Notes: generated from the sequence alone by a model not told the origin. Counted from the stretch's first letter, positions 1 through 9,255 are shown. The stretch: DNA of 64,000 nt from Durusdinium trenchii (GCA_963970005.1 CAXAMN010022895.1:201840-265839), one strand, 5' to 3'. Numbers and translations: made by a program.

Positions 1-117
1 GTCTTCACCACCGCCTCTTTGAAGGTGCTATCACCCAGAAAAAACCTCGGTGGGTCGATTCGCTCCAGGCGGCCCCAAACGAGTTGGCTCGCTGGGTTGG
101 CGAACAAGCTGGCAGAC
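1..117 (-). CDS. Candidate exon cut by the window edge
   Basis: A minus-strand exon seems to enter from the left edge. It starts just after an acceptor (gatctttag) at 118-119 and stays open to base 1. The peptide is mixed and protein-like (SASLFANPASQLVWGRL, then a charged stretch ending FKEAVVKT). I do not recognise a family. It lies downstream, on the same strand, of the BT1 transporter exons that stop near 9565, so it could be a later exon of that gene with the LINE array in an intron. It does not resemble the expected BT1 C-terminus, so a separate gene is as likely. The strand choice is an inference from splice motif and composition. Confidence 0.3.
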
Positions 118-249
118 CTAAAGATCGGGCAAGCAAATCAAGACAGTCATCAAGCAATCCACTTGGTGAGATGTCCCAGCCACCGGGCACGGGCGAAAAC
201 GCAGGCAGAGTCAGAGTCCACGGGCGCAGGCAGAGTACACGTAAACAGG

Positions 250-413
250 ATGATGGTGATGCTGGTGAGATCATGTTGGATGGTGATGATGGTGGCGAGG
301 TGAAATGCTGGATGATAGATTCGTGATGACGACGATGATGATGGTGACGATAAGGATGATGATGATGATGACGATGATGATGATGATGACGATGATGATG
401 ATGATGATGACGA
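250..413. repeat. Impure (GAT)n microsatellite
   Basis: GAT/GAC trinucleotides become dense from about 325 to 413, after a looser GATGGT-rich lead. By analogy with the two downstream copies of the same motif, this is probably the 3' tail of an earlier LINE insertion whose body lies mostly outside or has decayed. The next element begins immediately after it. Confidence 0.8.
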
Positions 414-716
414 CGAGAAGGGCTATGAGCGGTTCAATCCCCACAGCCCGCGGTGCCGGGGGATAGTGCGGACCCATCCTCGCACACATGGGCAACCTGA
501 AGTTGATCACCACGGTGCTCGACCTCCTCGGTTACCGGGACTTTGCTCCACATTTTCTGCAGGACACCAAGACCAAGATCTCTTCCTCCCCGAGCTCCAC
601 GACTACAAGCTCAGGTACTATACTCTGCACCTTGTAGCGGTGACTGTCATCCACATCATGCTCCATCGGGAGAATTTCACCTACCAGGACAGCCCTACTA
701 GCACCTGGCCACGACC

Positions 717-1154
717 ATGGTCACCGAGCTTACAGGCATCAGCGGAGACCTTGGCATACAGCCCCATCCCCAGGAGATATCCTCTATCCATGCACTCCAA
801 CGAGCACACCTCTATGGATCCATATGGGACAGAGGCCAACTTCTCCCAGCCGCAACCCCCATCAACGAGGAGCACGATCAATTGGAAATTCAATTGGGAG
901 ACCACCAAGTTCAGCGTGACACCATGACAGCTCGACTTCGAGCCTGTAAAGATTGTTCCAAGCAACAGCCACGTTGGTTCACTCAGAATCTTGACGTCTT
1001 CTACCACCTGGGCTTCGATGCTGCCAATGGCCACTACTGCATTGACATCCAAGATGGAGGCAATTGGTGGTTCTATGATGATGCCAAGGACACCGTGAAG
1101 TTCTCAGCGCTGCCATGGGTGGCTCAGGAGGACTGTTGCCTGCCGTGGTTCTGA
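717..1154 (+). CDS. 145-codon frame of the deleted LINE copy
   Basis: This single uninterrupted frame fuses three remnants of the LINE polyprotein: a piece before the endonuclease, the post-RT segment around QRDTMTARL, and the C-terminal USP His/Asp region (NGHYC, WWFYDD, EDCCLPWF). The deletions left one frame open throughout, which may be chance or may mean a short product was tolerated. The USP catalytic Cys region is absent, so no peptidase activity is expected. No promoter or splice evidence is visible. I treat it as a relic frame and not as an established gene. Confidence 0.35.
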   Translation: MVTELTGISGDLGIQPHPQEISSIHALQRAHLYGSIWDRGQLLPAATPINEEHDQLEIQLGDHQVQRDTMTARLRACKDCSKQQPRWFTQNLDVFYHLGFDAANGHYCIDIQDGGNWWFYDDAKDTVKFSALPWVAQEDCCLPWF

Positions 1155-1491
1155 GCTGGCTCTTCTGGACACCAACATCCCGGTGGACAACCCCAGCTCG
1201 AGCCACCGACTTGTGGGAAATTCATTCTGTGAGGCAGCTGGCCATGAGAACTTCACTTTTCCTGGTGGGAAGCAGCTGGACCCTTGGCGGAGAAGTGTGC
1301 GGTGAGCTTCACTCGAGCACACCGGTGGTGTGTTTGCCTTCTGCTCCACAGCACAGGCCTCAATGAGGACTACTGCTGTTCATGCTAGGGACAGTTTTCA
1401 AATTGCATTTGGAGTTGCGGTCACTTATAAGAGGAAGCCAGAGACTCTTGCTCGGCTCCTTGACCGTACTTTCAACTAGCTGAGGCTTCAG

Positions 1492-1551
1492 GCCCTTCGG
1501 GGCGCCGGGTGGGACCACCCGGGTCCACGCGATCATCGACTGATGAGCGTA
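1492..1551 (+). other. LINE 3'-end hairpins and GATGAGCGTA box, copy 1
   Basis: Two stem-loops stand just before the GAT tail: GCCCTTCGGGGC with a cUUCGg tetraloop, then CCGGGTGG-GA-CCACCCGG at 1505-1522. A conserved GATGAGCGTA follows at 1542-1551. The same order, with different stem bases, is found at 9198-9255. This is likely the structure the element's reverse transcriptase recognises at the RNA 3' end. Confidence 0.6.
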
Positions 1552-1560
1552 TGAAATAAA

Positions 1561-1601
1561 AGATGATGACGAGGATGAGGATGAGGATGAGGATGAGGAT
1601 G

Positions 1602-1636
<35 letters not shown>

Positions 1637-1637
1637 A
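1561..1637. repeat. (GATGAG)n/(GAT)n LINE tail
   Basis: GATGAC, GATGAG and then pure GAT units form the 3' tail of the deleted copy. The full-length LINE starts directly after it. Confidence 0.9.
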
Positions 1638-1701
1638 AGGGCCACTAGCTTCAAGCCCCATTCCATCAATTGGAACGGGCTGGTGCGGGACCCCGTGCCT
1701 C

Positions 1702-4700
1702 ATGGTCCACGTGGACTTTTTGACCACCTTGATCCACGAGGACCTCCTGTACCGGGACTTCATCAGCCAACCTGGTGGAAATCCTCCTGGACCTCTCTTC
1801 CAGGCGGTCTCCGTGGGCGGCACGGTCATTTTGATTGTGGTTCTCTTCCTTCCGGTCTTTTACCTGATTCTCCTTTTGAGCTTTGAGACCTACAAGAACT
1901 CTTCTACCGTGAGAAGACAACGATTCCGGTCAAGGAGAACCACCTCCCAGGTCCTTGCACTTGCTACTAGAGCTAGCTGGGGTCCCAAGTCCCCAGCCAG
2001 GGCTGGCACCTTCCTCCTCCTTCTCTGCGGCCTTCTTGGGGTCTATCACGAGGACTTCATGACCACGCTCAATGCCAATGCCATGCCCTGGTGGCCCGAG
2101 GGTTCCGGACCAGCCACAAGGTCCGGTGAAGCCAACAAGAACTTTGCCAGTCAGTTTCCCAATACGGCAAAGCCAAGTGGCCTTGGATCCACACACCAAC
2201 GTCTGGACAATAGCCAGCACTTTCCCAAGAAGAAATCCTACATTCGTGCACTCAAGCGGGCCCAACTTCATGGGCACACATGGTACAAAGGGAAGCTCTA
2301 TACGGCTCAGATGCTTGGAGTCACACCACTTCCCTGGCAGGTCTCTGACACTCCAATGACTTCCTTGGGGCAACCCAACTCATCACCACCTGCCAAACTA
2401 CGGAAGAACAGGCTTCAAGGACTTAGCTGGAACATCGGCTCCCTGGGCACCTTCAAATTTGACATCCTCCGGCAATGGATGCATCAACAGCAACTTGACC
2501 TGATTCAACTTCAAGACACCAGATGGGGATTCACAGGTGACTGGACTGATAACACCTTTGCATATATCCACAGTGGATCTCATGATCGAGCAGGAGGGCT
2601 TCTTACCATCATCCGGAAGGCCTTCTGCCCTCCAGATAGGCTCTCCTGGCGAGAGGTCTCTCCTGGGCGGCTTCTGCATGCCCGGCTTTACCTCGACTCC
2701 ACGGGCCTTGACCTGGTCAACTTCTACCAGCATCCATGGACTGGATCTGACCAGCAATGCAGGGACAAACGCTCTGGACTTCTGGACACGCTGGATGGCC
2801 TTTTGGCAGGTCTCCCCCAAAGGAATGTGGTCATTTTAGCAGGTGACTTCAATAGCAGTTTGCCTCGGACACCGCACTGTGTCGGACTTCATGACTTTCA
2901 AGGCCGACGAGGGCGACTTTCTGGCACTCAACATCAGGATGCACAGCTCTTGGCTGACATTCTACCCAGAAGAGGGCTCCTGGCCATCAACACTTGGGAC
3001 ACCTCGCTTGGTCCCACCTACCAGGGTGGCCAGGGGCATCTATCTCGGATTGACTATGTCATGGTCCGGCGCAAAACCAGTGATTCCATCACGAAGAAAC
3101 CTATCTACCTGGAACACCTTCCAGGCAAGTTTGGCCACACCAAGGATCATGTGCCGATTCTGTTCAATCTTCCCTACAAATGGAGGGGGTGGAAGCACCC
3201 TCCCTTGGGTCTGAACCGGATCCAACAAGATCTTCTTCAACGGCACTGGCACCTTCAGAGCACGGATTGGCACCACTGGCGTCAGGACCTCGGCACCCGA
3301 ATCGATAATCTTCGGGATCAAACACCAAATTTGGAGGCTCTCAATCAGGTTTTGATGGATGCATGTCTCTCATTCCAGCCTTCTGGGAAGTCAGACAAAC
3401 CTTCAACAACCAACTATTGGTCCTGGGCCTCCACACTCTCCCGGCTCCACCTTCCTGATATTGCTCAGCGGGCTCACCACTCATCCAAGCAGGAGCAAAT
3501 CTTTGGCTCTTGGCTTCGAGTGACTCGGATTCAAAAGTGGCGGAGGGTGGCCTCCAAATCGGCCAGAGAAGCGAAAAAACAGAAACTCCAGGACACCATT
3601 GACACCGCCAGGCATCACTGGCCCACCAACGACACCCGACGCTACTTCAAGGTGGTCAACTCCTTGACGCCCAAACACCGACCCCCACGTCCTCAACTTC
3701 GAAAGAATGAGGGCATGCTCATGTCCCCTGAAGATGAACTGAGGTGGATTCTTGACTACATGGAAGGGGTTTATGAGGGGACTGACCTGCAAGGAGTCAA
3801 CTTTCAACTTCATGCACTGCCATTTGGACCAGGTGACATCACACACTCACTGCGCTCCTTGTATGGACACACCAGTGTCCCTGCGCATGTGGCGCCCAGC
3901 TTCATTTGGAAATCCATGGCTGAGGAACTGGGGAGCTTGCTCTACTCCTGGCTCTCCCAATGGATGGCTGCAGGTCACATCCCCAGTGAATGGCGGACAG
4001 GATGGGTAGTTCTACTTCCCAAGCCCAACAAGAAGGTCACTGAACCCAAAGCTTTGAGGCCCATTGCCTTACAAACACCTCTTTCGAAGACCATCATGTC
4101 AATGTTTGTTCACGAAGCCAAAAAACATGCTCTTCGTGCTCTTACATGGTATCCACAATTTGCTTATTTGCCTGGGAGAGGCACTTGGGAAGCCATCTCA
4201 CGTGTCCAAGCTCACGCCAGGGCAGTTCAAGCACTTCATCACAAATGGCGATATGAGGCTGGCAAAGTACAGGCACCTGGGGAGACAAAACCCCAGGTCT
4301 TTGGTGGATGTCAACTTTTTCTTGACATGACGGGCGCATTTGATGCAATGCCCAGGGAACACCTGCAAGAGGCCTTTAAACTACTTGGTCTTCCCCAAGA
4401 TCTCTCCGCTCTGCTGTTGTGTTGGCATACAGAAACCTCATACATTGTTCAATGGAAAGGACTCTCTGCCGTCCAACCCACTCATAGAGGTGTGAGACAA
4501 GGCTGCAGGGGTGCACCCTTCTTTTGGGCATGCTTTATAGCACTGGCACTTGAACGTGTGGCGGCGGAGACCTCTACCATTTGGATGAGGGAATGCTGCA
4601 CCTTTTATGCCGATGACGGGCATGCCTGCTTTATATTTCATGATTTTGATGAACTTCACTTTGGGTTGGTTTGTTTTGGGAAGCTGATCACCACTCTGGA

Positions 4701-7700
4701 ACAACTGGGCATGACCGTGAATATGCACAAGTCAGCTGTTGTTGTACGCTGGGGTGGCACAAAACACCAACAAGCGCGGAAGCTGTATGTGAAAAGGAAG
4801 CTGGAACATCAAGCACTCCGTATTCCGAAAGATGATGGCACATTTCATGAAATTCCAATCAAAGAGAAGCACGAATATCTTGGAATTCAGATGGGATATT
4901 TTAATTTTCAGCGTGATACGATGAAGGCCAGACTTCAAGCAAGCAAACTTCGATTCAAACAAATGCATCGTTGGTTCTCCAAGAACTCCATGCACGCGGC
5001 ACAGAAGGTGGCTCTATGGCAAACATGCATTCTTCCCATAGGGATCTATGGACTTGACGCAACGGGTACTGACAGCACCAGTATTCCCATATTCTCCAAG
5101 GCCATGACCACCATGATGAGACAAGCAGCAGGAGATCACTCATTTCAGACTCACAAGTCACATCATGCCTTCTTTCTTGAGCACCACCTGCAACACCCGG
5201 TTGCTGTGCTGCGGGGGCGGATGGCCTCTCAACTACACCGACACGAGGCAAGACTTGTTCAACTGCATGAGATGGATGTTCTTCACACTTTGGACTTGGA
5301 CTCCCTTCGATGCTCAATCAATCTTGTTGACACATGGCTGCAGGAACTCAGCACCTCAGAACCGGGCAATTCTCTATCTCTTGCAGAGGCCGGACTGGAA
5401 TGTTACACCTGTGGGCTTACGTTTCGGCACTTCTATACACTCAAAAGACATGAAACCTTTTCGCATGGGATTCTTCATACCAATGGTCCTCCTCTGGATA
5501 TTGGTAGAGACTCGATTGATGGCAGACCAACCTGCAGACATTGTGGAGAACATTTCATTAGCTGGCAGAACTTCCGACATCACATCTCCTCGTTCGCATG
5601 TAACAACTTCGATCCAACCAAGGCACCTCCGGAACAACTACATGCCTTCCGGACTCGGCTGCTGGACTACTATGATGGTGGAGACCTTGAACCACTGGTT
5701 AGAGATCGTCCACTATGCTACTTTCTTTCCCAGAGGTGCATACTTTGTGGATTTTGGTCATCGAGACTTCAGCAAATGTCTGCACACACGGGGAGAGATC
5801 ATGGTGACATCTATGCTCTCATGGGGGACGTTCTCCCCAATGTGGTGAGGGCTCGAGCCACCTCTCCTTGTGAACTATGTGAACAAGCCTTTCGGAGCCG
5901 GACTCACACATGTCCAGTGAAGAAGCAGCTTGGCCTTGCCTTGGCCTACCGGAAGCACCGGGAGCAATTCCCGGCTAGTCTTCCTCCTGTTCCACAACCT
6001 CCACAGCGGATGGAAGCCCAATTCTCCTGTGGACTTTGCCCTCGGAAGTTTGTGACCGCAGCAGGCCTTCATCAGCATCAGGTCATGGATCATACTCACT
6101 CCACGACGACCAGGACCTTTGTTGCGGGCCGAGATCAGGTACCTGGGCAGACCCAATGTGCACACTGTCAATCCAAGTTCCTGAGTCTGGCTGCTCTCCG
6201 GCACCACATTGATGGTGGTCACTGCTCCACTCCACCAGATGAAGACCCGCCACTCCTGTGGCATCATCCGTTGATTATCTCTGGACTTCATGGCGGGACC
6301 TTTGACCATCTCATGGCCTACAAGTCCCTGATTCGACGACTTGGATATATCTGCGGGCTTTGTGGACATCAGTCTGGGAGCTCAGTTTCCTTGCTGAAAC
6401 ACCTGGGGAACCATCACAATGAGCACTGGCCTCAAGCCACCTCCTATGCTGAATGGCTTCAAACGGATAGTGCCTTGCGGAACCTGGGCTGCTCATGCCT
6501 CCGGCCGCCGAAAACACCACATGTTTGCACAGTCTTTACCCAGCTGGCCCTCTTTGTTCACCATGATCTGACCAGACTTCATGGAGGCAGTGACGATGTG
6601 ATCATGTCCTTTGCTCTTCGGCTTGATCTACAAGTCCTGAGCCCTACCATATCGCTCTCCTTCCCAGACCTGGACAGCAAGCTTGCCACTGGCCTCTTTG
6701 CAGAGCTCATTGAGGATGACACGCTTTGCACAGCCCTTAGCACCTGGTGTTGTCTGTGCGGGAGGCAAATTGATCCACGTGACATGCTTCAACACCTGTG
6801 GAATCAACATGCCAAACACGCCAACCGGGGCAGTCTGTTTTACAAGTACCTCACCATGTTTCAAGTGAAGCAAACAATCTGCTCAATTTGCAAGTGTCAT
6901 CCCACCGCAGCTCAGTGCCCGATTCTCCTGCAACTGGCCTCACTGCTTGCCATCCTTCATCATGGACATGGAGACGGGGGAAGTCTCCGAGATGTGGGGA
7001 GCACTGAACCAATGGGTCAAGATGGAGGTCGACGAGGAGAAGAGTGCCAAGAGGCCCCGATCCATCACGTCGAATGGAGGGAAGGGGCAGGGAAAAGGAA
7101 AAGGAAGAAAAGGCCAGGTGAAGAACCAGAACACCACTGGAGAGTTCACACCCAACACAAACAACCTGCTGCAGGTGCTGAGCAGGCTAGTGCTAAGGCA
7201 CGAAGACACCCTCCAGTGTCTGGCCACGGAGACGGACTTCTTCGTTTTTTTGAGCGCGGGCCCAGGGTCCATCCTACCTTGCATGATGACTCAGACCACA
7301 ACCTGGCACCAGACACCACAAAGCGAGAGGACACATCCATTGAGGATCCTGGTTCTGAAGGCACTGCTGGAAGAATTGGTGAAGAGGGCACAGAAACTTC
7401 AATCCACGGCTTGCTCAGATCCCTTGATCCAAACATTACAACGCCTGGGATTCCTGAAGATCGACCCGGAGAATGGGAACCAATTCTCCTTCCCAAGGAT
7501 GAAGTGGGATCATCAGAAGCAGGTGATGGAAGCCCAAGAGGATGCTCCACTCACAGTCCAGCAGGCTCTGCACACCCTATCTCGGATGCTCACTCTCTTG
7601 CAACAGGAGGACCTGATCAAGCGCTTTGGGGCCCTGCGTCCGGCACAACAGATTCAGAAAGTCATGACCACGGACACCGACAAGCCCTCCACCGTGATTC

Positions 7701-9054
7701 CATGGCGGGTCACCTTGGCCTTGACCAACCCACACTCCACCGAGATGAGGGGACTTTGGCATCAGCTAAGCCACTCTGGGCTTTGGCAACTGATCTTGGG
7801 CCGGATGCGACCAGCGACTCAGCACAGGACACCTCTAGCACAACACCTGGGCAAACTGCTTGGGGACCTCTGATCCAGCCTGATCAGGCACCACTGAGAC
7901 CACTGACGAATCCGGCATCAGCTTGCTACATGAACTCGGTGGTCACGGGATTGGTGTGGAGTGCTCAATGGGCAGGAGGCTTGAGTGAGGACCACTGGTC
8001 CAACTTTCCGAGGGTCTTTGAAACCATTGCAGATGTGTCACCAGAGGGAGCACCACTTCTATTGTGGGCCGATGGGCAATGGACCACCTTACTTTCCACG
8101 TGGCCGGAACCTTTTAGACAACATGATGTCGTTGATTTTGCTCATCACCTTCTTCAACAGCTGAACCCCAACTTTCTCAGTTGTTGTTGGGAATCCCGGC
8201 TGGAACAGGATGGGGAAATCCGAGTGGTGGATCAAAGTGCCCTGGGGTGCCCTTTGCACCTATACATCTGCAGTGAGCAAAAGAATGCATTGCTGCCGAC
8301 CGACCTGCAAGGTTTGATTTCAAACTGGAGCCTGGCATCTTTCGGTCTCCATGGGTTGACGGAACCTGCAGATGTCACATGCCTCCACATCGATCGCTTC
8401 GACTCGAGGGGCAAGAAAAATCGAACCAGACTCAGCTGGGACTCTAAGGTGTGGATGCCTTTCTTCTACAACAACAAGCTTGGCATTGACCACATTCCCT
8501 TTGTGGTCACGGCAGTATCCTATCATTTGGGTTCGGAGCCCACCTGTGGACACTATTGCACGGCGGTCCTGGCGGGTGGCTTCTGGTGGGTCTTCGACGA
8601 CGGCTCCAAGCCGGAGAAGTTCGACCGGATCCCCACTGTGATTCAGGAGAACTGCTGTCTTCTTTGGCTCAACTGCACGCCGCATGGAGGTGCAGAACCA
8701 GTCTCAAAATTGACGGAGGAATCTCCCATTCTCTCTGAGGAGGAGAAGCTTGCGCACATCATCCATGACCCCTCCATCAATGACGACTGGCATCACAAAT
8801 GGCTCCAAGCCATTGACAGGCTTGATGCTGACATCCTGGTTGATCATCCGGGACTATGTCATAGGCTGGTGAAGAAGTGCATCATTTGCCAAAGCTGGCC
8901 TCGTGACATGAATGCACACCTGGAAGTCGCACATCGTGAACTGTGGGAGGCCTCCCTGCCGGTGGCTGAAAAATGTGGTGCTGCCTTCAATGCCAAAGAA
9001 TGCCAAAGCACACCCAACCAGGTGGTGTGCCTGCCAGCCATACTACACGACTGA
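1702..9054 (+). CDS. LINE polyprotein: APE endonuclease, RT, C2H2 fingers, USP-like domain
   Basis: The protein has 2450 codons from ATG 1702. Residues 38-61 form one membrane segment (VGGTVILIVVLFLPVFYLIL). An exonuclease-endonuclease-phosphatase fold follows, with LSWNIGSL, LQDTRW, AGDFN at 380-384, SRIDYVM at 448-454 and KDH at 481-483; this is the target-nicking enzyme. The reverse transcriptase runs from about 770 to 1060, with LPKPNK, LDMTGAFDAM, RQGCRGAPF and the catalytic YADD at 969-972. Residues 1234-1750 hold about nine C2H2-type fingers, probably binding DNA or RNA. The C-terminus resembles peptidase C19 (USP): Cys box NPASACYMNS (C2075), His box CGHYCTAV (H2284) and WVFDDG (D2299/2300), then another finger-like CIICQSW motif. 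The segment at about 1750-2055 looks like an out-of-frame translation, because a better domain lies in another frame there. Endonuclease and RT are certain; active peptidase is inference. Confidence 0.93.
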   Translation: MVHVDFLTTLIHEDLLYRDFISQPGGNPPGPLFQAVSVGGTVILIVVLFLPVFYLILLLSFETYKNSSTVRRQRFRSRRTTSQVLALATRASWGPKSPARAGTFLLLLCGLLGVYHEDFMTTLNANAMPWWPEGSGPATRSGEANKNFASQFPNTAKPSGLGSTHQRLDNSQHFPKKKSYIRALKRAQLHGHTWYKGKLYTAQMLGVTPLPWQVSDTPMTSLGQPNSSPPAKLRKNRLQGLSWNIGSLGTFKFDILRQWMHQQQLDLIQLQDTRWGFTGDWTDNTFAYIHSGSHDRAGGLLTIIRKAFCPPDRLSWREVSPGRLLHARLYLDSTGLDLVNFYQHPWTGSDQQCRDKRSGLLDTLDGLLAGLPQRNVVILAGDFNSSLPRTPHCVGLHDFQGRRGRLSGTQHQDAQLLADILPRRGLLAINTWDTSLGPTYQGGQGHLSRIDYVMVRRKTSDSITKKPIYLEHLPGKFGHTKDHVPILFNLPYKWRGWKHPPLGLNRIQQDLLQRHWHLQSTDWHHWRQDLGTRIDNLRDQTPNLEALNQVLMDACLSFQPSGKSDKPSTTNYWSWASTLSRLHLPDIAQRAHHSSKQEQIFGSWLRVTRIQKWRRVASKSAREAKKQKLQDTIDTARHHWPTNDTRRYFKVVNSLTPKHRPPRPQLRKNEGMLMSPEDELRWILDYMEGVYEGTDLQGVNFQLHALPFGPGDITHSLRSLYGHTSVPAHVAPSFIWKSMAEELGSLLYSWLSQWMAAGHIPSEWRTGWVVLLPKPNKKVTEPKALRPIALQTPLSKTIMSMFVHEAKKHALRALTWYPQFAYLPGRGTWEAISRVQAHARAVQALHHKWRYEAGKVQAPGETKPQVFGGCQLFLDMTGAFDAMPREHLQEAFKLLGLPQDLSALLLCWHTETSYIVQWKGLSAVQPTHRGVRQGCRGAPFFWACFIALALERVAAETSTIWMRECCTFYADDGHACFIFHDFDELHFGLVCFGKLITTLEQLGMTVNMHKSAVVVRWGGTKHQQARKLYVKRKLEHQALRIPKDDGTFHEIPIKEKHEYLGIQMGYFNFQRDTMKARLQASKLRFKQMHRWFSKNSMHAAQKVALWQTCILPIGIYGLDATGTDSTSIPIFSKAMTTMMRQAAGDHSFQTHKSHHAFFLEHHLQHPVAVLRGRMASQLHRHEARLVQLHEMDVLHTLDLDSLRCSINLVDTWLQELSTSEPGNSLSLAEAGLECYTCGLTFRHFYTLKRHETFSHGILHTNGPPLDIGRDSIDGRPTCRHCGEHFISWQNFRHHISSFACNNFDPTKAPPEQLHAFRTRLLDYYDGGDLEPLVRDRPLCYFLSQRCILCGFWSSRLQQMSAHTGRDHGDIYALMGDVLPNVVRARATSPCELCEQAFRSRTHTCPVKKQLGLALAYRKHREQFPASLPPVPQPPQRMEAQFSCGLCPRKFVTAAGLHQHQVMDHTHSTTTRTFVAGRDQVPGQTQCAHCQSKFLSLAALRHHIDGGHCSTPPDEDPPLLWHHPLIISGLHGGTFDHLMAYKSLIRRLGYICGLCGHQSGSSVSLLKHLGNHHNEHWPQATSYAEWLQTDSALRNLGCSCLRPPKTPHVCTVFTQLALFVHHDLTRLHGGSDDVIMSFALRLDLQVLSPTISLSFPDLDSKLATGLFAELIEDDTLCTALSTWCCLCGRQIDPRDMLQHLWNQHAKHANRGSLFYKYLTMFQVKQTICSICKCHPTAAQCPILLQLASLLAILHHGHGDGGSLRDVGSTEPMGQDGGRRGEECQEAPIHHVEWREGAGKRKRKKRPGEEPEHHWRVHTQHKQPAAGAEQASAKARRHPPVSGHGDGLLRFFERGPRVHPTLHDDSDHNLAPDTTKREDTSIEDPGSEGTAGRIGEEGTETSIHGLLRSLDPNITTPGIPEDRPGEWEPILLPKDEVGSSEAGDGSPRGCSTHSPAGSAHPISDAHSLATGGPDQALWGPASGTTDSESHDHGHRQALHRDSMAGHLGLDQPTLHRDEGTLASAKPLWALATDLGPDATSDSAQDTSSTTPGQTAWGPLIQPDQAPLRPLTNPASACYMNSVVTGLVWSAQWAGGLSEDHWSNFPRVFETIADVSPEGAPLLLWADGQWTTLLSTWPEPFRQHDVVDFAHHLLQQLNPNFLSCCWESRLEQDGEIRVVDQSALGCPLHLYICSEQKNALLPTDLQGLISNWSLASFGLHGLTEPADVTCLHIDRFDSRGKKNRTRLSWDSKVWMPFFYNNKLGIDHIPFVVTAVSYHLGSEPTCGHYCTAVLAGGFWWVFDDGSKPEKFDRIPTVIQENCCLLWLNCTPHGGAEPVSKLTEESPILSEEEKLAHIIHDPSINDDWHHKWLQAIDRLDADILVDHPGLCHRLVKKCIICQSWPRDMNAHLEVAHRELWEASLPVAEKCGAAFNAKECQSTPNQVVCLPAILHD
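6947..7873 (+). CDS. Helical domain in a second frame of the LINE
   Basis: This frame (+1 relative to the main one) is open for 308 codons between the finger array and the USP-like domain. It begins with an acidic MEVDEE patch and a GKGQGKGKGRKGQ basic stretch. A helix-rich part follows (LLQVLSRLVLRHEDTLQCL, then LVLKALLEELVKRAQKLQS and LQQEDLIKRFGALRP). The same DNA read in the main frame gives a G/S/T/P/H/D-rich peptide with few hydrophobic residues, typical of a shadow translation. From memory, LRHEDTLQ-type helices occur at this place in other dinoflagellate LINE-like proteins. I infer that this is the ancestral frame, reached by a shift near 6950 and left again near 7860. It could be mutation, assembly error or programmed frameshifting. 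Confidence 0.6.
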   Translation: MPSFIMDMETGEVSEMWGALNQWVKMEVDEEKSAKRPRSITSNGGKGQGKGKGRKGQVKNQNTTGEFTPNTNNLLQVLSRLVLRHEDTLQCLATETDFFVFLSAGPGSILPCMMTQTTTWHQTPQSERTHPLRILVLKALLEELVKRAQKLQSTACSDPLIQTLQRLGFLKIDPENGNQFSFPRMKWDHQKQVMEAQEDAPLTVQQALHTLSRMLTLLQQEDLIKRFGALRPAQQIQKVMTTDTDKPSTVIPWRVTLALTNPHSTEMRGLWHQLSHSGLWQLILGRMRPATQHRTPLAQHLGKLLGDL

Positions 9055-9197
9055 GCTGTCTGAGGACCACCCGTGTCCATGCCTACGCCAATTTGGCATT
9101 TTGCACTTGGCATTGCGAAAAGGCCAGCCAAGTTCTGCCAGATCGAATCTGGCACGCTTGCCAGATTTGACCTTCAGCTAACTGCTGAGGCTGGCTC

Positions 9198-9255
9198 GTC
9201 CCTTCGGGGACCAGGCGGATCAATGGATCCACGCTATCATCACTCGATGAGCGTA
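9198..9255 (+). other. LINE 3'-end hairpins and GATGAGCGTA box, copy 2
   Basis: GTCCCTTCGGGGAC (cUUCGg loop) at 9198-9211, GGATC-AATG-GATCC at 9217-9230 and GATGAGCGTA at 9246-9255 repeat the layout seen at 1492-1551. The stem bases differ between the copies but pairing is kept. Confidence 0.65.

Larger units (their letters stand above)
415..1560 (+). pseudogene. Internally deleted LINE copy
   Basis: This is a short relative of the full-length element that follows. It starts with a leader like that of the downstream copy (GAGAAGGGC against GATAAGGGC after the GAT tail). A small open frame follows from ATG 488 (MGNLKLITTVLDLLGYRDF), matching the start of the 2450-codon protein. Inside 717-1154, three blocks match distant parts of the full element in the right order: HALQRAHLYG (full-length residue about 180), QRDTMTARLRAC and RWF (about 1062-1092), and GHYC with the downstream WWFYDD (about 2284-2300). 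Endonuclease, RT core and zinc fingers are missing. The 3' end keeps the conserved hairpin region and a GAT tail. It cannot encode its own RT. Confidence 0.85.

Noticed and set aside
271-513. Frames of poly-Ile/Val, poly-Asp or poly-Met over GAT repeats
   Set aside because: These are translations of trinucleotide microsatellites.
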